In this document: piece by piece, positions 1 to 7,319 of the stretch
Numbering within the stretch: the first letter of the stretch is position 1
Layout: every line of letters begins with the position of its first letter
Source: M3007 sp044350415
Lineage (GTDB): Bacteria; Bacteroidota; Bacteroidia; Chitinophagales; Saprospiraceae
Assembly: GCA_044350415.1 (NCBI GenBank)
Contig: JBILHQ010000164.1
Span: forward strand, 1-14,638
Length of the DNA: 14,638 nucleotides
Direction: 5' to 3'
Notes under the pieces: generated by a model
Databases searched by the model: none
Told to the model about the DNA's origin: nothing
What the model saw: only the letters and a program-made list of their open reading frames with translations
Program-made: the position numbers and the translations under genes

Positions 1-1196
1 ATGGCAATATATGGAATGGCACTTTTACTCAAACCGCACAACATGATGGTCTGCCTTTTGCAGTAACTTTATCCCAATATTATGTTAGAAATGTAGCGGG
101 AGAAAACCCATTAGGTGCTATACCTGGTACATGGTTTTCTCCTGTAGCCCCAATAGTTGATTGCGATTTAGATAAATGTCCTGTCGAAAAACCTGAGATG
201 CAAATGGAATTGACTAATTTGGATGAGGCCGTTGCAAGCAGAGAAGGTGTCCTTCCAGAGGCAACAACTTGGCAGTTAGAGTTTAATTTGTATCATAAGT
301 TACTGGAAAACCCTTCCCTAATCAAAAGTGGAGGTATAATGGAAAACTTTATGAATCAACTGTCAGGAAGTTTGATTGACTTTTTTTGGAAATCACAATC
401 GGACATAATATCTGGGTTTAAACCAACAGAATCAGTCATTAATGTACTGATAGCGAATAGGACCTTAATCGGCCAGTTACTTTTAGATATACATCAGATC
501 GACAGCATGATCTTGATTAGCCCGGATATTGAGGAAATGCAAAGTATGTTGGCTCTTAGGGGAGAAAAACAAGATGAATTAAATAGCCTGGATATTCAAA
601 GTGACTCTATTGAATTAGAGTCACTTCAACAATTCAGAAATAATGCAATTAACCTTTTGGAGGAGGTTAATTTGGTTGTGCCTAATTTTCTTTGCGAGAC
701 AAATTTACATACTGTATTAACAATTTATCTTAAAAATATATTCGCCAATTCAGAGTTTTCCTTAACAGATGCAGTACAATTTAAGTCGGTTGCCGAACAA
801 TGTATTGCTGAAGGTGGAATTGGTGTAGGTGCAGCCAGGATGTTGTACTATTCATGGGTAGATAGAGATCTGTTGATTCAGGAGGAATGTAATCAAAACT
901 CGGAAGAAAGAGAAAGAAGCCGGGAAATTGATAGCCTAAACGTTATACCTGAGATTATTCCGAATCCAAACAGGGGAATATTCAGGATGAGATTACCACA
1001 ATCCAATGAGCAGGGTGAAAGATTTATAAAGATAACCAATGTATTTGGGCAAACCATCGTTGAGAGCCGTGCCGATGCCTCTGTTCTTTTTATTGATTTT
1101 AACCTTGCTCTTAATAATACACCTGTAGGTACTTATTTCATATCAATATCCCATTGCAATAAAGTACTCACCCTTCCCGTGGTCATCACAAACTAA
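1..1196 (+). CDS. C-terminal part of a T9SS-secreted surface protein (5' end outside window)
   Basis: The reading frame is open from base 3 to the TAA at 1194-1196 (397 codons) with no upstream stop, so the gene starts before the window; the first in-window ATG (198) is probably internal. The last ~80 residues form a type A T9SS sorting domain: a VIPEIIPNPNRGIFRMRLP start, an ITNVFGQTIVE strand and a PVGTYFISI strand followed by a short beta end. Such domains direct proteins through the outer membrane via the Por machinery, after which they are cleaved and anchored to the surface or released. The first ~60 residues look beta-rich and end in a Cys-containing segment (DCDLDKCP). The ~230 residues between are mostly predicted helical, with no family I recognise. 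The gene is AT-rich compared with genes after 3150. Its molecular function is unknown; only the secretion route is well supported. Confidence 0.85.
   Translation, partial: GNIWNGTFTQTAQHDGLPFAVTLSQYYVRNVAGENPLGAIPGTWFSPVAPIVDCDLDKCPVEKPEMQMELTNLDEAVASREGVLPEATTWQLEFNLYHKLLENPSLIKSGGIMENFMNQLSGSLIDFFWKSQSDIISGFKPTESVINVLIANRTLIGQLLLDIHQIDSMILISPDIEEMQSMLALRGEKQDELNSLDIQSDSIELESLQQFRNNAINLLEEVNLVVPNFLCETNLHTVLTIYLKNIFANSEFSLTDAVQFKSVAEQCIAEGGIGVGAARMLYYSWVDRDLLIQEECNQNSEERERSREIDSLNVIPEIIPNPNRGIFRMRLPQSNEQGERFIKITNVFGQTIVESRADASVLFIDFNLALNNTPVGTYFISISHCNKVLTLPVVITN
599..626. repeat. Perfect 11-bp inverted repeat inside the T9SS gene
   Basis: AAGTGACTCTA (599-609) and TAGAGTCACTT (616-626) are exact reverse complements around a 6-base loop, TTGAAT. 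They lie within the coding sequence, where they encode part of SDSIELESLQ. Function is unknown; it may be chance. Confidence 0.5.
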
Positions 1197-1208
1197 TTCT
1201 TGAACATT

Positions 1209-1253
1209 GCAGCCATACGATTCGGTCGGTCGTGTGGCTGCTCTTTAATTTCT
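1209..1253 (+). terminator. Hairpin terminator after the partial T9SS gene
   Basis: GCAGCCATACGA (1209-1220) pairs with TCGTGTGGCTGC (1230-1241) over 12 base pairs with one T-G wobble, around a 9-base loop. It is followed by the T-rich run TCTTTAATTTCT. It begins 12 bases after the stop codon at 1196 and ends about 10 bases before the next gene. This suggests the two T9SS-type genes are separate transcription units, although no TAnnTTTG box is visible in the short gap. Confidence 0.75.
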
Positions 1254-1263
1254 GTCTTAAAGT

Positions 1264-2979
1264 ATGAATAAATATATACTACTTGTCTTGGGCATTTTGC
1301 TTGTGTACCGCCCAGTAAACGCTCAAAAACTGGATTTTAATTGGATAAATGGGGTCAAACTTGCGCAACAGGATAGCATCACTAATTTTTTAATTAATTT
1401 TAACCATTATCCACCCAGTATTGACTTTTTAAATACAGATATTTTTTTCACCGGAACTGAACATAGTATTTCTGACAATGACGGAAACCTGTTGTTTTAC
1501 TCCAATGGATGTAGTTTGTGGGAACACGGTGATACATCTATTCTGATTAGTGATTCACTCTCCGCCGAATCCTATTCCTGCGAGAATGGGAATGCCTTCA
1601 GGCATCCTCAGACTTTATTTTCACTTCCTATAGGACAGAACAAATATTTGATTTTAGGGGCATCCGATCAGTTGGTATCCAACTGTGGAATTCCGTATTA
1701 CTATTATTTGGTAATAGATTTCAGTAATCCACCTGCAAAAATTACCACTGAAAAAACTATCCTTACGGAGGGGTGTATACGGTTTTTAAGTTGCAGCCGA
1801 CATGCCAATGGCCGGGACTGGTGGGTTATCGCAGCTGAAAATGAAACTAAAGAATTCAGAAGATGGTTGATTACACCTGATAGTATGTATGGTCCAAATA
1901 TACAACAATACGATTTTGAATTTGAAGACGGATTGTGGTGGGATTTTACACCTGATGGTAACACGATGTTAATTAGGGGGTATAAAGATGGATATATCTT
2001 GCTACTCGATTTTGACCGGTGCACGGGGCTGTTTTCTAATCCTGTTAAAATTATAATGTCTCCATACGGATCGTTCACTGCTGTTTTTTCTCCAGATGGC
2101 CGGTTCATTTATACAAGTGATATGCACTTCAAAGAATTGGTGCAGTTTGATCGGATGAGTCCTGATATCGCTGCTTCTAAAAAAACAGTGGCGTATTATG
2201 ACGGTTTTATTGACCCCAAAATCATTAATGCTCAAACATTATTTGGTTCGTTTCAACGTGGTCCTAATGGTAAAATTTATATATATGCTGGTGATACACA
2301 CTATATGCATGTTATAAATTTCCCCAATCGGCTGGGTGACTCATGTAACCCAGTATTAAGAGCAATTACTTTCCCCCAGTTTACTTTCCGTGGGTATACC
2401 AGTTATGCTAACTACCGGCTTGGACCTATTGATGGTAGTGTTTGTGATTCTCTTGGTATCGATAATATCCCTATGGCGATGTACCATTATGACATCGAGG
2501 ATACGCTTTCACCACTTGCTGTTACTTTCACTGATGCCTCGTATTACGAGCCGACTTCCTGGCACTGGTCATTTGGGGATGGCAATCCTAGCACGGCGAT
2601 AAGCCCCATCCACACTTTTGCCGGACCTGGCTCATATACTGTCTGCCTGATCGTGAGTAATCAGTATGGAGCAGATACTTTATGCAGGGACATTCAGGTT
2701 GATGATATTTCAAATATAGTTAATTTACCAATAATCCCGCAAGCAAAAATCAGCCCGAACCCATTTAATGACGAATTACACATTCAATTACCGGCATTAC
2801 TGAATGGTATTCAATCACAGTTCAGATTGATTGATATGTTTGGTCGGGAGATACTTTTAACTACCCTGACTGATTTTGACAATACTATCCTGGTTGGTAC
2901 AATTCCGTCAGGACTGTATATTTGGCAAATGTCCTGGAATGGGAAAGTGTATCAGGTCGGTAAAATGGTAAAGATGTAG
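1264..2979 (+). CDS. Secreted beta-propeller/PKD protein with T9SS sorting domain
   Basis: This 571-residue protein has a Sec signal peptide (MNKYILLVLGILLVYRPVNA, probable cleavage before Gln21). Residues ~55-390 carry propeller-like repeats such as DNDGNLLFYSNG, DFTPDGNTMLI and FSPDGRFIYTSD, a pattern of WD40/NHL-like blades. A PKD domain follows at ~405-482 with the hallmark WHWSFGDG (433-440) and a beta strand, GPGSYTVCLIVSN. The last ~80 residues are a type A T9SS sorting domain (AKISPNPFNDELHIQLP, then FRLIDMFGREIL and IPSGLYIWQM). It is therefore predicted to cross the outer membrane through the T9SS and stay at the surface. Similar propeller-PKD-CTD proteins are common in Bacteroidota and usually uncharacterised. 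I see no catalytic motif, so an adhesive or scaffold role is only a guess. The start is supported by the signal peptide; there is no Shine-Dalgarno sequence. Confidence 0.88.
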   Translation: MNKYILLVLGILLVYRPVNAQKLDFNWINGVKLAQQDSITNFLINFNHYPPSIDFLNTDIFFTGTEHSISDNDGNLLFYSNGCSLWEHGDTSILISDSLSAESYSCENGNAFRHPQTLFSLPIGQNKYLILGASDQLVSNCGIPYYYYLVIDFSNPPAKITTEKTILTEGCIRFLSCSRHANGRDWWVIAAENETKEFRRWLITPDSMYGPNIQQYDFEFEDGLWWDFTPDGNTMLIRGYKDGYILLLDFDRCTGLFSNPVKIIMSPYGSFTAVFSPDGRFIYTSDMHFKELVQFDRMSPDIAASKKTVAYYDGFIDPKIINAQTLFGSFQRGPNGKIYIYAGDTHYMHVINFPNRLGDSCNPVLRAITFPQFTFRGYTSYANYRLGPIDGSVCDSLGIDNIPMAMYHYDIEDTLSPLAVTFTDASYYEPTSWHWSFGDGNPSTAISPIHTFAGPGSYTVCLIVSNQYGADTLCRDIQVDDISNIVNLPIIPQAKISPNPFNDELHIQLPALLNGIQSQFRLIDMFGREILLTTLTDFDNTILVGTIPSGLYIWQMSWNGKVYQVGKMVKM

Positions 2980-3149
2980 AATGTATTAAAATTGAAAGAT
3001 TTTGGGAGCAACTGTTTATTCCTGCCGGACTGACCGGAATACTCACCAAGGCGCTGCGAGCGCAAAACAGCGATCGACTCTCCCCGCCCGATGTCCAATC
3101 TGATACCACTTTTTGCCTCTGCGCAATATAACATATCCTTTTAATCAGA
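2980..3149. other. Convergent intergenic region, no gene recognised
   Basis: These 170 bases lie between the stops of two converging genes. Only weak foldable pieces are visible: CCGG-ACTGA-CCGG near 3024-3036 and GCGCT-GCG-AGCGC near 3051-3063. Neither has a T-run, so I do not call a terminator. The minus strand is open across the region (2952-3134), but its translation has no recognised family and runs into the PKD gene. The G+C content changes from AT-rich on the left to GC-richer on the right around here. Confidence 0.4.
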
Positions 3150-5135
3150 CTAAACCATCTGCCCCACATAATATCCCAGTGCCTGCACCGACAACATCGG
3201 ATTAGCCCCGCTGGCCGAAGGGAACAAACTGGTATCTGCCACATAAAGCCCTTTGATGCCGCGTACAGTCCCGTCCGGCTGTACGGGGTAATCTTTGGTG
3301 CCGCCCATTCGGCAAGTGCCCATTTGATGGGCAGAAAAAACGCCGGCGTGGTTCGTTCCCCAGTTTTGTGCGGCAATATTGGCCTGAAAACGGGCCATAT
3401 CAGTGTCCTTTTTGGGGAAATAATGCAAAGGCCGGTTGTGTAAAATGGAAATCCGCGCTGCGCCGGATGCAGCATGCAATTCAGCACTTTTTTGCATGGC
3501 GTGAATCAAATGCTGCCGGTCGTAAGGGTGTACATCATAATCAATCACTGGCTCGCCCGATTTTTTCCCTACCGTGACCCGTCCGCTGAACCGGTCGCGC
3601 ACGAGGCACACATGGACGGCCATCCGGCGGAGGTGGAGCATTTCCGTTTTGAGTTGTTCGCTGCTTTCCCAACTCAGGGCCAGGGCGCCCAATCCGGGAT
3701 GCACCGGCGGGCACTCGAGCCGATACCCCCAGTTGCCATCGAGCCGGGCGAATTCTTTTACCACCACCGACATCATTGGGCCCAACCAGGGCAAGGTATC
3801 TTTTTCATACAAACCGGCCGTGGCCATCACCGGATGTAAAAATAAATTTCGACCGATTTGCGGGTGTTGGACACCGCTTTTCAGCAGCAAAACCGGGGTT
3901 TGCAGTGCTCCTGCACTTACTACTACCTTTTGAGCGCGAATTTGGATGCGGATCTTTTGGCCATTGGGCAGCGTGGTAATGCCGATCGCGCCGGTTGCCT
4001 GTCCGTTTTGGATCGTCAATTTATCGATATGGGTATTTGCCAGTAACCGGGCGCCGTCCCGCACAGCATCGCGCAGAAAAGTTTCATTACCCCCCTGTTT
4101 GATACCTTGCGCGTCGCCGAGACAGGAAAATCCGACGGCCTCCCAGGCGGCCTTTTCATCGACACCTTCCGGAACACGAAGGTTCATTGGAATGGCCTCT
4201 GTATGCCAACCCAACTGTTTTCCGCCATCCATCAATGCCTGGTTTTGGGCATTGTGGGGCCAGGAGGTATTGATATTGTTTCGTTTTTCAATAAATTCAA
4301 ATCCTTGGAGATAAGCGGGATCGGAAAATTGCGGATTGTGGTGATCGGTCGCCCATTCTTCCAGGACATCATCAGGCGTACGCAGCGCAGCCGCCCAATT
4401 GATTGCCGATCCGCCGCCCGCAGTACTTCCTGCCATGATGGACAATGAACCACTTTTGGTAGCCAGCATGGCACCTGCTTCAAAATGCCGGTTGAGCATC
4501 GGAAACTCCCGCATGGTGAATGACTGGCGCGGAGATACCGGGCCTTTTTCCACCACCAGCACATCCTTCCCCGCCGCTGCCTGCAATGCTGCCACCACGC
4601 CGCCGCCAGAACCGGAGCCAATCACCAATATTTCACAATCAAGTGTGGTATCGCCGGTTAAAGACAATGATTGGAGTGGATGATGATCCGTTTGTGGGGG
4701 TAGTCCCGGCAATTGGTAGCCCAGCGATACATGGTTGGGATTGGTGGTTTGGTTGGCCGGAATATCGCCGAAGTATAAAAATGCAGTGGCTTTGCGCAAC
4801 GTGGAATACGATTGTCGCAACAAGCCCAATCTGCTGGACGACCATGATTTCAGCATTTGCTCCACCTGTTTACCAGAAAGCTGGTAAACAGGTTTCAATG
4901 GCCCGCCCCAGGTAAGTCCCAGCAGCGGACTGGATAAAAGTCCCAACAATTGATCAAATTGCGCCCGATCCTCTGCTTTTACGTTAGCAATCAATGCTAA
5001 AATCCGTTCCGGCACTCCCTGATCAGATGCACTCCGCTGCCAATAGCCGTGCACATCATCCGGGCGATCAACCGGGCCGATAATGGTATCACAAATGGCG
5101 CGAAGAGCAGCCAGCTTTTTATCTTTCATAGTCAT
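3150..5135 (-). CDS. GMC-family FAD oxidoreductase, long-chain alcohol oxidase-like
   Basis: This 661-residue flavoprotein has a helical N-terminal domain (~1-165), then a Rossmann FAD-binding motif, VIGSGSGGGVVAAL (171-184), with VVEKGP at the end of the second strand. The GMC flavin-contact segment AGSTAGGGSAINW is at 235-247 and the substrate/FAD segment SAGALQTPVLLLKSG at 407-421. The C-terminal catalytic part is HQMGTCRMGG (His603), followed by VADTSLFPSASGANPMLSV with the partner Asn645. Length, helical prefix and CRMGG motif fit the fatty/long-chain alcohol oxidase branch better than glucose or choline oxidases, but substrate is not readable from sequence. No signal peptide is seen. 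ATG at 5135 or 5129 are both possible starts, without a Shine-Dalgarno sequence. The palindromic repeat ends only three bases upstream, and no promoter box is visible in the gap, so it is probably read through from the S8 peptidase gene. Confidence 0.88.
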   Translation of the reverse strand: MTMKDKKLAALRAICDTIIGPVDRPDDVHGYWQRSASDQGVPERILALIANVKAEDRAQFDQLLGLLSSPLLGLTWGGPLKPVYQLSGKQVEQMLKSWSSSRLGLLRQSYSTLRKATAFLYFGDIPANQTTNPNHVSLGYQLPGLPPQTDHHPLQSLSLTGDTTLDCEILVIGSGSGGGVVAALQAAAGKDVLVVEKGPVSPRQSFTMREFPMLNRHFEAGAMLATKSGSLSIMAGSTAGGGSAINWAAALRTPDDVLEEWATDHHNPQFSDPAYLQGFEFIEKRNNINTSWPHNAQNQALMDGGKQLGWHTEAIPMNLRVPEGVDEKAAWEAVGFSCLGDAQGIKQGGNETFLRDAVRDGARLLANTHIDKLTIQNGQATGAIGITTLPNGQKIRIQIRAQKVVVSAGALQTPVLLLKSGVQHPQIGRNLFLHPVMATAGLYEKDTLPWLGPMMSVVVKEFARLDGNWGYRLECPPVHPGLGALALSWESSEQLKTEMLHLRRMAVHVCLVRDRFSGRVTVGKKSGEPVIDYDVHPYDRQHLIHAMQKSAELHAASGAARISILHNRPLHYFPKKDTDMARFQANIAAQNWGTNHAGVFSAHQMGTCRMGGTKDYPVQPDGTVRGIKGLYVADTSLFPSASGANPMLSVQALGYYVGQMV

Positions 5136-5138
5136 ATG

Positions 5139-5272
5139 TTAGTCCCAAGTCGATTAGTCCCAAGTCCCAGGTCCGTAGAGTATGCCCCAAGCATTCCGAT
5201 TTTTACAAGTGGCCGCCCTGCTCGGGGCACACTTTACGGACCTGGGACTTGGGACTAACGGACCTGGGACTA
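5139..5272 (-). repeat. 105-bp near-palindromic repeat, copy 1, with extra half-arms
   Basis: The core is 5154-5258 (105 bases). Its 35-base arms (5154-5188 and 5224-5258) are inverted repeats matching at 33 of 35 positions; each arm starts TTAGTCCCAAGTCCCAGGTC. The reverse complement of the core aligns without gaps to 7165-7269; by hand I count 89 of 105 identical positions. Additional arm fragments flank the core: TTAGTCCCAAGTC at 5139-5151 and GGACCTGGGACTA at 5260-5272. The element fills the gap between the S8 peptidase stop (5275) and the GMC start (5135). The transcript could fold into a very strong hairpin here. It encodes no protein and resembles a REP/MITE-like non-autonomous intergenic element. 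Confidence 0.9.
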
Positions 5273-5274
5273 TT

Positions 5275-7104
5275 TTAAATTACCTGTACAAAATCATCGA
5301 TGACAAACTGGCCCTGAGCGATGCGCCACCAGCCGTTTACATTTTCGATCAAACTGATTACAGCACCTTTTTGCAGAGTGGCTACCTGTTTATTGCTGGT
5401 GGACGGTCCTGTACGAACGTTGAGTTTGTTAGAAGTAACACGGCCCCGCTTTCCAGTGGATACTGGTGTAGATGGGGTTGGGTTTGCGGCAGGCGTTCCT
5501 CCGCCGGCGAGATTGGCTGCTAATTGAACTGCGCGCAGGGCATTTACCCTTCCGAAACCAAAGAAAGTGGAGTGGTTAGCTGCGTTATAAGAGCCCGCCG
5601 GACCTATTTTGTCGCAAGATTCGGCGAGCACACCTCTGATTTGCCCCAGATTAAGATTAGGATTAACCGACAAAATCAACGCACAAATACCAGCTACCAG
5701 TGGTGTCGCACTGGATGTTCCACCGAATCCGCTGGTATAACCCAGCACCACATTCCGCTGATCGCCGCTGATATCGCAACTGGCCGTGGTTATTCCCACG
5801 CCTTTGTTTCCATTGGTTGGTGCGCACAAAAAGGCATTCCCTCCAAAATAAGAATAGCTAGAATGCTCATCAAGGCTATTGGAAGCAGTCACACAAATCG
5901 CGTTAGGGTCAGCAGCAAAATCACTGATTTCCCGGGGTTGGTTATTCGATGCAGGATTGGCATTTCCGGCAGCGAAGAACATGGGAATGCCCTTGCCGCC
6001 GCGTCCTTCTGTGGCCAATTTGCGTAAATACCCGGAAATGAACGAACTCAACCCGATCTGTTGTGGATAACCCAAACTGCACGAAATAATATCGGCACCA
6101 TTGAGCAGCGCATGATCGAGCGCATTGCGAATGGCATCGTCGCTTAGTACATCCAATTTAATCGGAATAATGCGCGCATTGGGTGCTGCCCCCAGGATAC
6201 CCTGACCATCCAAAGCACCTGCGGCTACTGCTGCACAAGACGTGCCATGGCTTGCAACGCCAGTCGTTCCATTAGAAAAACGGACAAATGGCGAAACATC
6301 AGAAGTCCGGTTGGCTGCATTAAAAGGATTGCGAATTTTGGTTCCATCGCCTTTCAATTGCGGGTGATCGAGCGCAAATCCCGTATCAATCACGGCAATT
6401 TTGATACTGGGCGAGCCCAAATGTTGCATGGCCTGCCAGGCAAGCCGCACTTTAGCATCTGCGCCTTTTTTGAATTGAGCAGGCGAAGCATTGGTATTGG
6501 GAATATCGATGACGGGAATAGCGCCACCGGTATTGTCTAAATGCCATTGTGTGCTGACAAAGGCACCACTGGGTTGTGAAAAGGCACGATCAGCAGGTAC
6601 TGTGATGAATTCTGGCTCTGCGATAGCGATTAGTTTTTTGTTTTTTTGCAATAAAACGGCACATTTGACAGGGTTGGGTGAAGCAGGGCTTACCGAAACC
6701 CGAATCGCATTGGCAGCAACTACCTCCTTTATCGTCAACGCCATATCGGCTAAGAGTTCATTTTTGTCGTCTTCATCGGCACCGGCCACAAATTCGATAT
6801 ACAAATTGCCGCTTGGGATCAATGGATATTCGTCCGCATCACCCATCTGCCACACATGCGATCCCACAGATACTTCCGGCATGGCACGCATTTTTTCCAA
6901 TTTGGTATCTATGCCGCGTTTGGCAGAAACCATTTCAAAACCTTCCAAATTGGGAGGTGCTGCAACGCCCCTGGAAACGCGTTTGGTGGAAGCCAATGCT
7001 TTGGCCTCGGGCGTGTACCTTACCGCTGCTTTGGTGGTGCTTTTGGTGAGGTGGATCGTAACACCGCCGTATTGGAGGGTGGTTTGGTTGACTTTCTTTG
7101 CCAT
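5275..7104 (-). CDS. Subtilisin-like S8 serine peptidase with C-terminal SH3 domain
   Basis: This 609-residue protein has a full S8 triad: Asp240 in IAVIDTGF, His286 in SHGTSCAAVAAG and Ser464 in GTSSATPLVAG, with the oxyanion Asn381 in FFAAGNANP. Residues ~90-175 (NLYIEFVAGADED to IAIAEPEFITVP) resemble a propeptide that would inhibit and fold the catalytic domain. The segment AFVSTQWHLDNTGG before the catalytic domain is typical of bacterial subtilases. After a Thr/Pro-rich linker (~535-553), residues 554-609 form a bacterial SH3 domain (NKLNVRTGPSTSNKQVATL, then WWRIAQGQFV), usually used for cell-wall or peptide binding. Unusually, the N-terminus (MAKKVNQTTLQYGG) is not a Sec signal and there is no T9SS domain, so its location is unclear. 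The ATG at 7104 fits the promoter box 23 bases upstream. Confidence 0.92.
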   Translation of the reverse strand: MAKKVNQTTLQYGGVTIHLTKSTTKAAVRYTPEAKALASTKRVSRGVAAPPNLEGFEMVSAKRGIDTKLEKMRAMPEVSVGSHVWQMGDADEYPLIPSGNLYIEFVAGADEDDKNELLADMALTIKEVVAANAIRVSVSPASPNPVKCAVLLQKNKKLIAIAEPEFITVPADRAFSQPSGAFVSTQWHLDNTGGAIPVIDIPNTNASPAQFKKGADAKVRLAWQAMQHLGSPSIKIAVIDTGFALDHPQLKGDGTKIRNPFNAANRTSDVSPFVRFSNGTTGVASHGTSCAAVAAGALDGQGILGAAPNARIIPIKLDVLSDDAIRNALDHALLNGADIISCSLGYPQQIGLSSFISGYLRKLATEGRGGKGIPMFFAAGNANPASNNQPREISDFAADPNAICVTASNSLDEHSSYSYFGGNAFLCAPTNGNKGVGITTASCDISGDQRNVVLGYTSGFGGTSSATPLVAGICALILSVNPNLNLGQIRGVLAESCDKIGPAGSYNAANHSTFFGFGRVNALRAVQLAANLAGGGTPAANPTPSTPVSTGKRGRVTSNKLNVRTGPSTSNKQVATLQKGAVISLIENVNGWWRIAQGQFVIDDFVQVI

Positions 7105-7126
7105 GAGTTGTGGTGTATTTACCGTG

Positions 7127-7134
7127 CAAATATA
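7127..7134 (-). promoter_or_regulatory. Bacteroidota -7 box for the S8 peptidase gene
   Basis: On the minus strand the sequence reads TATATTTG, matching TAnnTTTG, the -7 element of the Bacteroidota primary sigma factor. It lies 22 bases before the ATG at 7104, giving a short leader. I see no good -33 TTTG at the usual 19-21 base spacing. Confidence 0.6.
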
Positions 7135-7164
7135 GGTATTTGTCCGCAGTTAGTTCCAGGTCAG

Positions 7165-7269
7165 TTAGTCCCAAGTCCCAGGTCCGTAGATTGTACCCCG
7201 AGCAGGGCGTCCATTCCTAAAAATCGCCCTGATTTGGGAATACGCTACGGACATGAGACTTGGGACTAA
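7165..7269 (+). repeat. 105-bp near-palindromic repeat, copy 2
   Basis: The arms 7165-7189 and 7245-7269 are 25-base inverted repeats with two mismatches, starting TTAGTCCCAAGTCCCAGGTC. Inside them CAGGGCG (7203-7209) can pair with CGCCCTG (7225-7231). The 14-base inner block CCCCGAGCAGGGCG (7196-7209) and TAAAAATCG (7218-7226) are identical to copy 1 in reverse complement. A degenerate extra arm, TTAGTTCCAGGTCAG, precedes it at 7150-7164. The element sits between the divergent promoters of the S8 and S9 peptidase genes, its right end 19 bases before the S9 -7 box. Confidence 0.9.
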
Positions 7270-7287
7270 AACAGGATTAAAATAACT

Positions 7288-7295
7288 TATCTTTG
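7288..7295 (+). promoter_or_regulatory. Bacteroidota -7 box for the S9 peptidase gene
   Basis: TATCTTTG matches TAnnTTTG exactly. It ends 24 bases before the ATG at 7320. The box contains the TTG at 7293 that would otherwise look like a start codon, which argues for starting at 7320. No -33 TTTG lies at the usual spacing; the nearest TTG (7260-7262) is 25 bases away, inside the repeat. Confidence 0.65.
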
Positions 7296-7319
7296 CAACC
7301 TTTGTCAAAATATTTAACA

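Noticed and set aside
2885..3487. 200-codon minus-strand frame across the end of the PKD gene and the GMC C-terminus
   Set aside because: It overlaps two well-supported genes, has no recognisable domain and looks like a shadow of the GMC frame.
4232..4621. 129-codon minus-strand frame inside the GMC gene
   Set aside because: It overlaps the conserved FAD-binding part in another frame and is Trp/Arg/Cys-rich, typical of a shadow frame.
4909..4955. AAGTCCCAGC and AAGTCCCAAC inside the GMC gene resembling the repeat arm
   Set aside because: Short matches only, in frame with a conserved protein and without arms or centre of the repeat.
6491..7135. 214-codon plus-strand frame opposite the S8 gene
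   Set aside because: It is antisense to the conserved peptidase; its composition mirrors the complementary codons and no family is recognised.
7293..7319. TTG codon extending the S9 peptidase by nine residues
   Set aside because: The TTG is part of the TATCTTTG promoter box, so transcription would begin after it; the ATG at 7320 gives a normal signal peptide.
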